Notes: generated from the letters alone by a model not told the origin. Counted from the first letter of the stretch, positions 1 to 8,801 are shown. The stretch is DNA of 64,000 nucleotides from Blastopirellula retiformator (GCF_007859755.1 NZ_SJPF01000006.1:310010-374009); one strand, 5' to 3'. Translations and numbers: made by a program.

Positions 1-695
1 TCGACTGGAATCTCTGGATCAGCGGCGCCCCGATGCGTCCTTATGCGCCCGGCTATCATCCGCTGCAGTGGCGCGGACACTGGGCTTTTGGTAGCGGCGC
101 GCTGGGAGACAACGGCTGCCATTTGCTCGATCCAATCGTCAGCGGTCTGCCGATCACGGCGCCAACGACGATCGAGGTCAAAACCTCCGGCGACGGTTCG
201 AACGAATCGCCGCCGAGCTGGAGCGTGGTGAAATACCAGGTCGCCTGCACCGGTGCGCCCGCGATTCCGCTGACCTGGTACGACGGCGGCCAAAAACCGT
301 CGGCCGAAGTGGTTGGCGTCCGCCGCGTTCCGGACGACGGCATTTTGATCGTCGCCGAGCGATCCAAGGTTTACGCCGGCAAGTTTGGCGGGATGCCCCA
401 GATTGTGCCCGGGACTGCGCAAGACGGCTTTCAACTTTCGCCCCTGACGATGGAAGACCCCAGCAACCACCATCAACAGTGGCTGGCTGCGATTCGTAGC
501 GGCGGACCAACCGACTGTCCTTTCTCTTATGGGGCGCGGCTGACGTCTCTCTGCCTGCTTGGCAATGTCGCCGTTCGGCTCAACCAGCGCGTTACTTGGA
601 ACGATGCCGCCCAGCGGTTTGAAGACGCACCCGCCGCCGATGCGCTACTGAAGACGACCCAACGCCAAGGGTGGAAATTCCCCCAAATGCATTGA
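1..695 (+). CDS. Gfo/Idh/MocA-family oxidoreductase, C-terminal part (5' truncated by window)
   Basis: The frame is open from the window edge (codons begin at base 3) and ends at 695, so the methionine at 33 is internal and about 230 C-terminal residues are present. DWNLWISGAPMRPY followed by WRGHWAFGSGALGD and CHLLDP is the pattern of planctomycetal Gfo/Idh/MocA dehydrogenases, where this segment belongs to the C-terminal substrate and oligomerisation domain. The NAD(P)-binding Rossmann part lies outside the window. The family oxidises or isomerises sugars and inositols; the substrate cannot be told here. Such enzymes often sit near sulfatases, and one follows downstream. Confidence 0.85.
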   Translation, partial: DWNLWISGAPMRPYAPGYHPLQWRGHWAFGSGALGDNGCHLLDPIVSGLPITAPTTIEVKTSGDGSNESPPSWSVVKYQVACTGAPAIPLTWYDGGQKPSAEVVGVRRVPDDGILIVAERSKVYAGKFGGMPQIVPGTAQDGFQLSPLTMEDPSNHHQQWLAAIRSGGPTDCPFSYGARLTSLCLLGNVAVRLNQRVTWNDAAQRFEDAPAADALLKTTQRQGWKFPQMH

Positions 696-1116
696 TTTTC
701 ACCAAATCCATAGACAAACAAAATCTGACCGTGATTCTTGTCGCGAAAGTAGACGCCCTTTTTCCGCAATTTTGAGCACCTAACAGAAAAGTCGTTATTG
801 CACGCCAGCTGAATATCTATCGCAAAACTAACCATTTGTTTTCGTTATTGGCGTACTCTCCCCCTCAAACAACCTCGCAGGGATGGGCTCGCAAAATAGC
901 GACGTAAGTCGCTATTTTGCGAGCCGCGAAGAGCTACGGTCTGAGCCTGGCGAGCTCGAGTCGTACATTCTGTTCGGCTGAGCATCGGCGCCGGGCGAGC
1001 GAATTTTGCCCAGGGGTAAAAACGGCCACTGCCGCAGGGTAAGATAAAAACACCCGTCCGCCGGCAAAATGGGCCGACGACCTGCCCCCGCACAATTCTC
1101 ACAAGGCCTCGATCGC
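696..1116. other. Intergenic region with one dispersed hairpin repeat
   Basis: No gene is supported between the oxidoreductase stop and the sulfatase start. The recognisable content is the dispersed repeat at 876-954. The short open frames here read through that repeat and have no ribosome binding site. Confidence 0.6.
876..954. repeat. Dispersed hairpin repeat, partial copy 1
   Basis: A perfect 18-bp inverted repeat (886-903 with 908-925, loop GTAA) starts GGCTCGCAAAATAGCGAC. It is followed by GAGCCGCGAAGAGCTA and CTGAGCCTGGCGAG. The same core occurs at 26915-27071 and 61961-62117. This copy lacks the outer hairpins of the two 157-bp copies. Confidence 0.8.
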
Positions 1117-2616
1117 ATGAGAATCCTCGCCTCTTTCCTGATCTTCTGCGCGCTGACCAGCTCGCTGCTGGCCCAAGACGCGGCTACCAAGTCCGCCAAG
1201 CGTCCCAACGTGCTGTTCATCCTGACCGATGATCAGCGGTACGACGCCCTCAGTTGCATGGGGCATCCCCATCTGAAGACGCCGCATGTTGACCGACTGG
1301 CCAATGAAGGGTTGCTCTTCAAGAACCACTTCTGCACCACTTCGCTTTGTTCCCCCAGCCGCGCTTCGATCCTTAGTGGCCTCTACGCGCATGCCCATGG
1401 CGTGGTCAACAACTTTACCGACTACCCGTCCGACTTCGTCAGCTTCCCGATGCGGCTGCAGCAGGAAGGTTACGAAACCGCCTATCTCGGCAAGTGGCAC
1501 ATGGGCGAAGAGAACGACGAGCCCCGCCCCGGCTTCGATTACTTCGTCACTCACAAGGGACAAGGGAAGTACTTCGATACCGAGTTCAACTTTAATGGCC
1601 AGGGCCGCAAGGTCGTGCCGGGCTACTACACCACCGTCGTCACCGACATGGCCGAAGATTGGCTCCGCAAGCGCGACGGCGACAAGCCATGGTGTCTGAT
1701 GGTCGGGCACAAGGCGCCCCACAGCTTTTACCTGCCCGAGGAAAAGTACGAACAGACCTTCGACCAGGTCGACATCCAATACCCCGAGACCGCCTTCCAT
1801 CTCGAAGACAAACCGGCCTGGTTCAAGAAGCGACTCGATACCTGGCACGGCATCTATGGCCCGCTCTTCGACTGGCGCAAGAAGTTCCCCGACGACAGTC
1901 CCGAGGCGGTCGCCGACTTTGCCCGCATGGTCCGCGCCTATTGGGGCACGATCCTCTCGGTCGACGACAGCGTTGGCCGGCTGTATGACTATCTCGACAA
2001 GACCGGCCAGCTCGACAACACGCTGATCGTCTTCACCTCCGATAATGGTCTGCTCGAAGGGGAACATGGCATGGTCGACAAACGGACCGGCCACGAGCCG
2101 TCGATCCGCATTCCGCTGGTCGTCCGCTATCCCGGGCTCACGCCGGCCGACCAGCCGAAGGTGATCGACAACATCTCGGCCACCATCGACTTCGCCCCGT
2201 CGATCCTCGACATCTGCGGCGCCCGGCCGCTCGACAACATCCATGGCAAAAGCTGGAAACGCCTAGCCCAAGGCGACGACGCCAGCTGGCGCGACAGTTT
2301 CTACTACGAGTACAACTACGAACAGCAGTTCCCCTACACCCCCAACGTCCGGGCTCTGCGGACCGACCAGTACAAATACATCCGCTACCCACACGGCGAC
2401 GGCTCGCCCGACCGACATATGGCCGAACTCTACGACCTGCAGGCCGATCCGCAGGAAGACAAGAACCTGATCAACGATCCCGCCTACGCCGCCAAAGTGA
2501 AACAGCTCCGCAAAGAACTCGACCGCCTGATCGCAGTCCACGGCAACGGCAAACCCGACGAAATGCCCATCGACCAAGGCATCCAATCCGGCCTGCCGGA
2601 TGAGAAGATCCGGTAG
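1117..2616 (+). CDS. Secreted sulfatase (arylsulfatase/alkaline phosphatase superfamily)
   Basis: A 499-residue sulfatase. The ATG at 1117 is preferred because it opens a clean signal peptide ([19 protein letters not shown], then QD); the in-frame ATG at 1069 would add an unlikely charged leader. The mature start [15 protein letters not shown] supplies the metal-binding Asp pair. [13 protein letters not shown] contains the C-x-P-S-R motif whose Cys is matured to formylglycine by a sulfatase-modifying enzyme. A later FTSDNG motif supplies further metal ligands. Length is typical of planctomycetal sulfatases that desulfate algal or host polysaccharides. The substrate cannot be deduced. Confidence 0.93.
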   Translation: MRILASFLIFCALTSSLLAQDAATKSAKRPNVLFILTDDQRYDALSCMGHPHLKTPHVDRLANEGLLFKNHFCTTSLCSPSRASILSGLYAHAHGVVNNFTDYPSDFVSFPMRLQQEGYETAYLGKWHMGEENDEPRPGFDYFVTHKGQGKYFDTEFNFNGQGRKVVPGYYTTVVTDMAEDWLRKRDGDKPWCLMVGHKAPHSFYLPEEKYEQTFDQVDIQYPETAFHLEDKPAWFKKRLDTWHGIYGPLFDWRKKFPDDSPEAVADFARMVRAYWGTILSVDDSVGRLYDYLDKTGQLDNTLIVFTSDNGLLEGEHGMVDKRTGHEPSIRIPLVVRYPGLTPADQPKVIDNISATIDFAPSILDICGARPLDNIHGKSWKRLAQGDDASWRDSFYYEYNYEQQFPYTPNVRALRTDQYKYIRYPHGDGSPDRHMAELYDLQADPQEDKNLINDPAYAAKVKQLRKELDRLIAVHGNGKPDEMPIDQGIQSGLPDEKIR

Positions 2617-2647
2617 GGCAGGCCGCGGCGGCCGAAGTCTAAAGTAG

Positions 2648-2785
2648 GGTGCGTCCAGACGCACCAAGCCCCGCTAACCAACGCCAGATTCCACTTCGCG
2701 TGGCAACGCAGACGTTACTTCTGTGCGTTGCCACGCAAGGCAAAGGCAGTCCGCACGCGCAATCTCTGGTGCGTCCAGACGCACC
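2648..2785. repeat. Palindromic REP-like element (nested inverted repeats)
   Basis: Two identical 18-bp palindromic units GGTGCGTCCAGACGCACC stand at 2648-2665 and 2768-2785. Between them lies a perfect 13-bp inverted repeat (GCGTGGCAACGCA at 2698-2710 with its complement at 2724-2736). The structure resembles a REP doublet or BIME and fills the space between the sulfatase and the CRISPR array. Confidence 0.75.
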
Positions 2786-2814
2786 CTACCCGGACTTATC
2801 TCTTAGTTTGAACA

Positions 2815-3968
2815 GTTGCGGATTGGTCTCAAGCAGGAATCAGATACACTCCAACCGCGACCGCAAACGTAAAAATGGTGTTGCGGATTGGTCTCAAGCA
2901 GGAATCAGATACACTCCAGACCAACGCAAGCTTGATAATTGGCTAGTTGCGGATTGGTCTCAAGCAGGAATCAGATACACTCGAAACCGCCAGCTTTGCC
3001 ATTCCGTCGTGGTTGCGGATTGGTCTCAAGCAGGAATCAGATACACTCTAGAATCTTGCGGCTGACGAGCACCAACGGTTGCGGATTGGTCTCAAGCAGG
3101 AATCAGATACACTGCGCTTCGCGTGTTGGATCGTATCCGTAGTTGCGGATTGGTCTCAAGCAGGAATCAGATACACTACGATGGGTCAAACGGCCTATTC
3201 GTACATAGTTGCGGATTGGTCTCAAGCAGGAATCAGATACACTCGCAGGACCTGTGAATGCGTCAGGACCTGTGTTGCGGATTGGTCTCAAGCAGGAATC
3301 AGATACACTCGCAGGACCTGTGAATGCGTCAGGACCTGTGTTGCGGATTGGTCTCAAGCAGGAATCAGATACACTCCGACGACGCGAGCAACCACCAAAC
3401 GAGGCGTTGCGGATTGGTCTCAAGCAGGAATCAGATACACTGCCTTGATCGCTGACGACTTTTCGCGCAATGTTGCGGATTGGTCTCAAGCAGGAATCAG
3501 ATACACTCGTCCCGATAGTCATTGATTGCGGAAGTCAGTTGCGGATTGGTCTCAAGCAGGAATCAGATACACTCTGCAGCTGCGGCAATTCTCGGAGATC
3601 GGGTTGCGGATTGGTCTCAAGCAGGAATCAGATACACTTAATAGTACCGGAGCGATGCGACATTGGTAGTTGCGGATTGGTCTCAAGCAGGAATCAGATA
3701 CACTGTAGTCCGCCGCCGCCCGTAGCTTCTCTTCGTTGCGGATTGGTCTCAAGCAGGAATCAGATACACTACGATATGGGAGGTGGTCGCCTTCGTTTTT
3801 GTTGCGGATTGGTCTCAAGCAGGAATCAGATACACTCAGCGCAGCTTTCAATTTTGGATCCATTGCGTTGCGGATTGGTCTCAAGCAGGAATCAGATACA
3901 CTGGCGATACATTATCATGTTCGCCAGGAAGCGTTGCGGATTGGTCTCAAGCAGGAATCAGATACACT
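2815..3968 (+). CRISPR. Type II-C CRISPR array, 18 repeats and 17 spacers
   Basis: Eighteen identical 36-bp repeats begin GTTGCGGATTGGTC and end CAGATACACT, starting at 2815, 2880, 2946, 3012, 3078, 3142, 3208, 3274, 3340, 3406, 3472, 3538, 3603, 3669, 3735, 3801, 3867 and 3933. Spacers are 28-30 nt, mostly 30. Spacers 7 (3244-3273) and 8 (3310-3339) are identical. The crRNA sense is the + strand, because the anti-repeat at 8958 is complementary to this strand; the array is therefore convergent with the cas operon. Neither terminal repeat is degenerate. Each repeat contains TTGGTC, 16 nt, then TACACT at its 3' end, which looks like an internal promoter. Confidence 0.99.
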
Positions 3969-4016
3969 ACCTGCCTGCTAAACGACTGTGACAACACGAC
4001 TTGCGTGCGAGATTCG

Positions 4017-4346
4017 CTAAAAAAGTTCGAGCTGATTGGGCATTCCTGGGCGACATTCACGTAGTTTTCCCAGCATAAATTCCATTCGTTCGTATTGTTT
4101 GTCGGTAATGGAAAGGACCGCGACCTCTCCCTCCGGCGGCAGAAATGCGCGGAGTCTCCGCAAATGGACTTCGGCATTTTCTTTCGAGGCACAAGGCCTA
4201 AGATAGATCGAGTATTGCATTCGATAGAAGCCATCTTCAAGCAGTTTCTTACGAAATAAGGCATATTCCTTTCGCGCCTGCTTGGTATCGGTCGGCAAGT
4301 CGAACATCGCCATGATCCACATCGCTCGGTACCCGCTTATTCGCAT
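4017..4346 (-). CDS. cas2: CRISPR-associated endoribonuclease-like Cas2
   Basis: A 109-residue protein, MRISGYRAMWIMAMFDLPTD at its start, with the ferredoxin-like Cas2 fold expected from MAMFDLPT (strand 1 with the conserved Asp) and GFYRMQYSIYLRP. Start ATG at 4346 lies 10 nt inside the 3' end of cas1, so the two are translationally coupled; the longer open frame to 4430 only re-reads the cas1 end. With Cas1 it forms the spacer integration complex. It is the last cas gene, and its stop at 4017 is 48 bp from the array. Confidence 0.95.
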   Translation of the reverse strand: MRISGYRAMWIMAMFDLPTDTKQARKEYALFRKKLLEDGFYRMQYSIYLRPCASKENAEVHLRRLRAFLPPEGEVAVLSITDKQYERMEFMLGKLRECRPGMPNQLELF

Positions 4347-5227
4347 GGAACGGGAATCTCCAGCGCCGTCTGTTCCTTCCTCAAACAGCGCACCAAAGAG
4401 CCAAGCATCCGGTGCAACTGAACCATCCATGGCCCCTTCTCACCTCCCAAGGTGGTCTGCTGGGTGAGCAGTTTCAGCAACTCTCCCTTGCATTCCTGTG
4501 AAAGCGAATCGTAGCCTTGACGATGAAGTTCGCGAACCCGCTCATCCACCATCGGACGAAACGGCTCGATTAGATCGTCCGCCAAACAGAAAGGGTTGGC
4601 GCGATTGCGATGATGCAGGCCAATCGCTGGCGTTAGCCCTGCCGAAACGATCGCCCGGGCGATTGCTGCGCGCAAGACGGCATAACCATAGTTCAGTTGT
4701 GCGTTGAGCCCGCCTCGATCCGGGTCGCGCCGAAACTCAACCTCCGGATACCAGTATTGCCAATAGATTTTGGCGGCACGCGCTTCCACATTGGACGTAT
4801 CGCCTGACTTCACGTGCGAAATCAAAGCCTTGAGACGCTGCCGCCCGCCACAACTATCAGGTAGGACGGCGGCTTGAGCGTCAATCTTCGCACAGACGAT
4901 TTGTCGCCACAGTCGCTTACAAACCGGTTTCGGCGCAGCGATCTGCTCCTGCAATCGCCAAACGACCTCACTATGATCGGCGATCGGAAGCAAGATGGCC
5001 GCGGGCAAATGATTGACGCCGCAAATCACGACCGCCGCATTGGACTCGGCCAGATGACGAAGCGCTGCATGCGTGTAGGTCGTTCCAGGATGGTCGACCA
5101 CCACCATCCCGATTTCTTCACAGGGAATCGAGTGAACGATCTCCCCATCGCGTTTGAAAGTGAGTTGCTTGTGCCGCAGCCCTAAATGCACCGCCTCGCG
5201 AGAAATCTCGACCGTTCGTTTGATCAT
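4337..5227 (-). CDS. cas1: CRISPR integrase Cas1 (type II)
   Basis: A 296-residue Cas1, the normal size for type II. Visible family features are the N-terminal beta domain (MIKRTVEISREAVHLGLR), VVVDHPGTTYTH, the helix EARAAKIYWQYW with the first metal-binding Glu, GLHHRNRANPFCLADDLIEP with the catalytic His, and the acidic pair that follows. It catalyses protospacer integration with Cas2. A hairpin at 5233-5265 ends five bases upstream of the ATG. The gap to cas9 is 102 bp. No csn2 or cas4 is present, which makes the locus type II-C. Confidence 0.96.
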   Translation of the reverse strand: MIKRTVEISREAVHLGLRHKQLTFKRDGEIVHSIPCEEIGMVVVDHPGTTYTHAALRHLAESNAAVVICGVNHLPAAILLPIADHSEVVWRLQEQIAAPKPVCKRLWRQIVCAKIDAQAAVLPDSCGGRQRLKALISHVKSGDTSNVEARAAKIYWQYWYPEVEFRRDPDRGGLNAQLNYGYAVLRAAIARAIVSAGLTPAIGLHHRNRANPFCLADDLIEPFRPMVDERVRELHRQGYDSLSQECKGELLKLLTQQTTLGGEKGPWMVQLHRMLGSLVRCLRKEQTALEIPVPCE

Positions 5228-5232
5228 AAGAA

Positions 5233-5265
5233 CCCAAACTTCGATTCAACGAAAGTGAAGTTGGG
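5233..5265 (-). promoter_or_regulatory. Hairpin abutting the cas1 start codon
   Basis: In the transcript sense CCCAACTTC (5265-5257) can pair with GAAGTTTGGG (5242-5233), one bulged base, loop of 14 nt. The stem ends five bases before the cas1 ATG at 5227 and would cover any ribosome binding site, since no other purine-rich stretch is near. It may damp cas1-cas2 translation relative to cas9. Confidence 0.35.
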
Positions 5266-5329
5266 TCATCCTTGACGCAATAAACGCTTGGTTGGCATTG
5301 TAGTTGGGCAAAAATGCGATTCAACGCGT

Positions 5330-8300
5330 TTAATCGTTCGCGTCCCGAATTTGTCCCAGCGGCGTGGCGGTCACCTTGCGCGCCTCACGTTGCTGCAAAT
5401 TCTTGGGGGTCAAATAAAGATTGTCTTTGTTGATTTCCGCCACGGGCCGCGCATCGGTATGTCGTTTGTAGTAAACGCGTTTACTACGCTGATCGATCTT
5501 GCGAACAACGCACAAGATAATCTCGCCGTCGTCCTGCGTCATTTCAAACATCTCGCCGATCGACAACGACATCACAAATCGCCCCTCGGCGCCATCATCG
5601 CGAGCCACCATGTTACCGCAAGCTTCGGCGTCTTTCGCGCGGCGGGCGGCGTCCCACATCACCGTCACGCTTCCTTTCCAAACCTCTTCCCCTTTTTCTT
5701 CGACCGCAAAGTAAGAAATATGATGGTTGCTGCCGGGCTTGGTCAATTGCAAGCGGTCTCCTTCGCGCAGCGGCCTGAACGTTTGCCCTTCCTCAACCAT
5801 TCGTACTTTCTTGATCGGCGTTCCGGACGGCATTTGGGGAGCGTTCTCGCCGCTAAACGCGTCCTTGGGAATGGCTCCTGGTTTTGTAGGATCGATCTGC
5901 CGCTGGCGCAAATGATCTTGCAGGATGCGGCGAATCGTCACGTCCCGAACCTTCTCCAAGTGTTTCGTGTTCGTCAGATCGGTCACCGCCTTACGACGCA
6001 CGACGACTTGTGGATCTTCGACCCACCCCTTCGCCCACGGGCGGTCCGCTTGCGGCCTCGGCGTCTCCGCTTTCTGGGTAGCGCCGTAAATCGTCGCCTC
6101 GTGTAACGCGCCTTGAATCCGGCGTCGAACTCGATGCGAGACCTTCAGTCTCCCTAAAGCGTCCGCGACATCGCTGCGAAACTTCGGCCATGGGAATTCC
6201 ATGTCCCTGCCGCGCGCCTTGGCCAGCGCATGCAGCCGTTTCGCGTCAGTCAACCCGACGACCACCGCGTCAATTGCGTGATGTCGATGGTCCGCGCGAT
6301 TCTTCCGCTGCGATCCATCCGCGTTCAACAACGCATTGAGTCCCCATTGATGACGTAGTTCCGCCGTCATCGGCCCTTTCACCGTCGTGATCGGAACGCC
6401 AAGTCCTTTCAGATATTGGACCACCAAGCGACTAATATAGGTCGTATCGCGAAGTTGACGCTCAACGAATTCCGAAAGTTCGACATGCTCTTGCACAAAA
6501 CGCTGACGCTTTCCATAAGAAAGCCGTTGTGCCCTCAATAGCAGTTCGTCGAAACGACTCTTGTCGTGCCCCAGCCATTCCCACGGCGTCTTGTCTCCCT
6601 TTTCGTTATTTGCCGTGCGATGCGCAATTACCTTGTTCGCCATGGAGTCGTCCAGGCTGCGCCACCGAGGCAAGATGTGGTCGACGTCAACCTCGCCGGA
6701 GTCGAAAAGTTGCGCCTGACTGATCGCCTTTCCGGTGTAAATGCAAACGCCTCCCTGCTCCTGCCAAAGCAGATAGCGTTGGATATTGCGACGGGTTGAA
6801 CGAACCGGCGGCTTCAACTCTTGCAGCGTCTTCGCGATCGCGGCATTCTCGCGTTCTCGTTTCGCATTGGCGATTCGGATCTGCGTTCGTTCTTCGGCCG
6901 ACTTTTTCGCTTCCCGGGCCAATTCAACCCGGATCGTTCCCAGCCGACCGTGTACTCGAATCAACGCGTTCACTACCTTGCGAACCTCATACAACGCTTG
7001 CCGCACCAGCGGATTGGGCACTTCGGGCGGCTCCGGAAGTTTTTCGTATTGACGAACCTCGCGTTCATCCGGACGGAGATATCCCGCAGCGTGCAGCGCC
7101 GAGTCAGACGCGTCATTGCCCATCAGCGGCATGCCGGCTTCCAGATGAGGCAACAAGTTGCGGATCGCGACTCGGGAATAGTTCGAATATCCCGCGGGGA
7201 GGTGAAGGGCGATTGCGATAGCCGCTTCGTCGCTGGTGAGACCGCACTGGTTGGTCAGTTTTTCGATCGCAACATCTTCCCGATCTTCTTCCAGAACAAT
7301 TCGAATGATCTCATCTTTTACGTCGTCGGCGATATTATTCCATCGCTTCTTACCCAATCCGTTCTTGCCGTTGAACAGCGCGTCGGTTTCGTGTCCCTTC
7401 AGCTTCGAACGCTCACCTCGTTCGTAGTTAAACGCCACTGATTCCGGCAGCCCGAACTTTTTTCGAATTTGCGGAAAGGTGCGCTCCTTCGCTTCGCTAA
7501 GATAAGCGACGAGCTTCTTGTCAGCGTCGGCCCCAACCAGTTCGACGAAGGAATATTCCTTGCGATCGGCGGGCGAAAAGAGCCGCAAATTATTGACCTC
7601 TTGCAGAATGCGGAAACGTTGCGCCAGGCGGTCCGCTTTCGCGCAGCGTTTCTCTTTCGGCTCTAGATCGCAACGCCCGATCATGCTTTTCGGCCAATAC
7701 ATTTTCCGTTGAAAGAAGATGAGCCCGTGCAAACCGAATCGCTTAAGCAAGGTTTCTTCCTTGCGCCGCGCCTCGGGAATGAGCGGATAACTTTTTTTTC
7801 CTTCTGAGCCATACCGAAGCGCTTCGGTCAGAAGCTCCGCATGAAAGGAAGACTGTCTTTCCCAGATCTTGTCGAACTCGTCTTCGTACATTGCCCGCAA
7901 CGTATGGCGACCGCGCAAGCGCGGCAGTGCGTCCTCGTCGCTGACGCCAAGTTGATGAAGATATTGTCCTAAGGTTTCGCAGCCCCGTTCGGCAATCTCT
8001 GCCTGCAACTGGGTCATCGCGGCCAGGATCCCCTTCAGTTCGCTTCCGCCGCCGCGATCGGTGGTGCGATTGGAAAGGAAACCGCGCCGCTTGGCGAGAT
8101 GCAATAAGACTCGCCCGATCTCGTGCGGCGTCAGTTCCTCCAGCAGCGCCTTGGCCCGCAATTCGTAGGGATCGGTCGCTAGAATTTCGGTCTGCGCCTC
8201 TAGATCGGCAGGAAAAAGCCCTGCTTTGATCAATGCGTCCTTCAACTGTCGCATTCTTTGCGCTCTCCGGCGGACCTGACGTCGAATTCCCCGGGCAACG

Positions 8301-8458
8301 CGGCGACTTTGGGACTTCGATTTCTCGCCCCCTTGCTGATCACGATCGACCCCTTCGGGGAAGATGCGGACGCCGCAGTCGATGAGAGTGTCTTTGGAAA
8401 AAAGAGCCCAGCCCAAAGACGTTGGGCCAATGTCGAGACCTAGGACCAAATCTGACAT
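5330..8458 (-). CDS. cas9: Cas9 endonuclease, type II-C
   Basis: A 1042-residue Cas9. The ATG at 8458 follows CGAGGGGACT and opens MSDLVLGLDIGPTSLGW, so the 33-residue upstream extension is rejected. D9 is the RuvC-I Asp. An Arg-rich bridge helix follows (SRRVARGIRRQVRRRAQRM). E512 in RVELAREAKKS is the RuvC-II Glu. The HNH is VDVDHILPRW with H594 and N617/N618 in TANNEKGDKTP. RuvC-III is HRHHAIDAVVVG with H727 and D730. All nuclease residues are therefore present. The compact size and cas9-cas1-cas2 order fit II-C. It cuts DNA guided by crRNA:tracrRNA. Its promoter region is the predicted target of its own long tracrRNA. The PAM is unknown from sequence alone. Confidence 0.98.
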   Translation of the reverse strand: MSDLVLGLDIGPTSLGWALFSKDTLIDCGVRIFPEGVDRDQQGGEKSKSQSRRVARGIRRQVRRRAQRMRQLKDALIKAGLFPADLEAQTEILATDPYELRAKALLEELTPHEIGRVLLHLAKRRGFLSNRTTDRGGGSELKGILAAMTQLQAEIAERGCETLGQYLHQLGVSDEDALPRLRGRHTLRAMYEDEFDKIWERQSSFHAELLTEALRYGSEGKKSYPLIPEARRKEETLLKRFGLHGLIFFQRKMYWPKSMIGRCDLEPKEKRCAKADRLAQRFRILQEVNNLRLFSPADRKEYSFVELVGADADKKLVAYLSEAKERTFPQIRKKFGLPESVAFNYERGERSKLKGHETDALFNGKNGLGKKRWNNIADDVKDEIIRIVLEEDREDVAIEKLTNQCGLTSDEAAIAIALHLPAGYSNYSRVAIRNLLPHLEAGMPLMGNDASDSALHAAGYLRPDEREVRQYEKLPEPPEVPNPLVRQALYEVRKVVNALIRVHGRLGTIRVELAREAKKSAEERTQIRIANAKRERENAAIAKTLQELKPPVRSTRRNIQRYLLWQEQGGVCIYTGKAISQAQLFDSGEVDVDHILPRWRSLDDSMANKVIAHRTANNEKGDKTPWEWLGHDKSRFDELLLRAQRLSYGKRQRFVQEHVELSEFVERQLRDTTYISRLVVQYLKGLGVPITTVKGPMTAELRHQWGLNALLNADGSQRKNRADHRHHAIDAVVVGLTDAKRLHALAKARGRDMEFPWPKFRSDVADALGRLKVSHRVRRRIQGALHEATIYGATQKAETPRPQADRPWAKGWVEDPQVVVRRKAVTDLTNTKHLEKVRDVTIRRILQDHLRQRQIDPTKPGAIPKDAFSGENAPQMPSGTPIKKVRMVEEGQTFRPLREGDRLQLTKPGSNHHISYFAVEEKGEEVWKGSVTVMWDAARRAKDAEACGNMVARDDGAEGRFVMSLSIGEMFEMTQDDGEIILCVVRKIDQRSKRVYYKRHTDARPVAEINKDNLYLTPKNLQQREARKVTATPLGQIRDAND

Positions 8459-8663
8459 AGTCCCCTCGGTGTTTGCTGTGGAAAAGTAAAACGAGTACAC
8501 TAGCCCTCGTGCTGCGTCACACGACAGATCTCGGCAATCCATCCGGGAGAGATGCACCCCTCCCTTCGAGCCAGCGTACTCTCACATATCAGCCTAGGAC
8601 CAGGAACTGTTTCGCAAATACAGTCGGCCGAGCCAGTTCTCAATGCGTTTCAAGATTGGCGAC

Positions 8664-8689
8664 CGTCACAGAGGTGCAACTCTGTGACG
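8664..8689. other. Perfect 10-bp hairpin in the predicted cas9 leader
   Basis: CGTCACAGAG (8664-8673) and CTCTGTGACG (8680-8689) form a perfect stem with a 6-nt loop. On the + strand it is followed by the T-rich tail TTTCCTTTCTTTT, so it could terminate rightward transcription. On the - strand it lies in the roughly 310-nt untranslated leader of cas9. Either an antisense terminator or a leader structure is possible. Confidence 0.45.
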
Positions 8690-8753
8690 TTTCCTTTCTT
8701 TTGGCCTGATAGAGATAAATGTATCGAAAAGTCCGGCCATGTCAACCAGTATC

Positions 8754-8781
8754 TTGAAAGCCACCGATGGTTAATTATAAT
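8754..8781 (+). promoter_or_regulatory. Promoter for long tracrRNA (tracr-L)
   Basis: TTGAAA (8754-8759), 16 nt, then a perfect TATAAT (8776-8781). This is the best sigma-70-type match around the CRISPR locus and points rightward toward the tracrRNA, giving a predicted start near 8788. Its -10 shares the octamer ATTATAAT with the leftward cas9 promoter. Confidence 0.65.
8755..8766 (+). promoter_or_regulatory. Predicted Cas9:tracr-L self-target in the cas promoter
   Basis: TGAAAGCCACCG on this strand is the exact complement of the 12 nt CGGTGGCTTTCA (8844-8855) that lie directly 5' of the degenerate repeat. The protospacer is thus on the - strand, followed 3' by AGATACTG as the candidate PAM region. 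It covers the -35 of the long tracrRNA promoter and the predicted first bases of the cas9 mRNA. Twelve PAM-proximal matches would suit binding without cleavage. Confidence 0.65.
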
Positions 8782-8801
8782 ACAACTAGCCCCGATGACA
8801 C
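8774..8801 (-). promoter_or_regulatory. Candidate cas9 operon promoter
   Basis: Read leftward: GTGTCA (8801-8796), 16 nt, TATAAT (8779-8774), predicted start near 8767. The -10 is perfect and the -35 matches TTGACA at four of six positions. The mRNA leader to the cas9 ATG at 8458 would be about 310 nt. A nearer promoter is not obvious. Confidence 0.5.

Noticed and set aside
1099-2244. 381-residue frame antisense to the sulfatase
   Set aside because: Composition is that of a reverse-strand shadow (Val/Gly/Glu/Asp-rich) of a high-GC gene, and the sulfatase on the other strand is certain.
2649-4064. Several repetitive open frames on both strands across 2.6-4.1 kb (repeated ADWSQAGIRYT or GLKQESDTL peptides)
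   Set aside because: They are translations of the CRISPR repeats in different frames.
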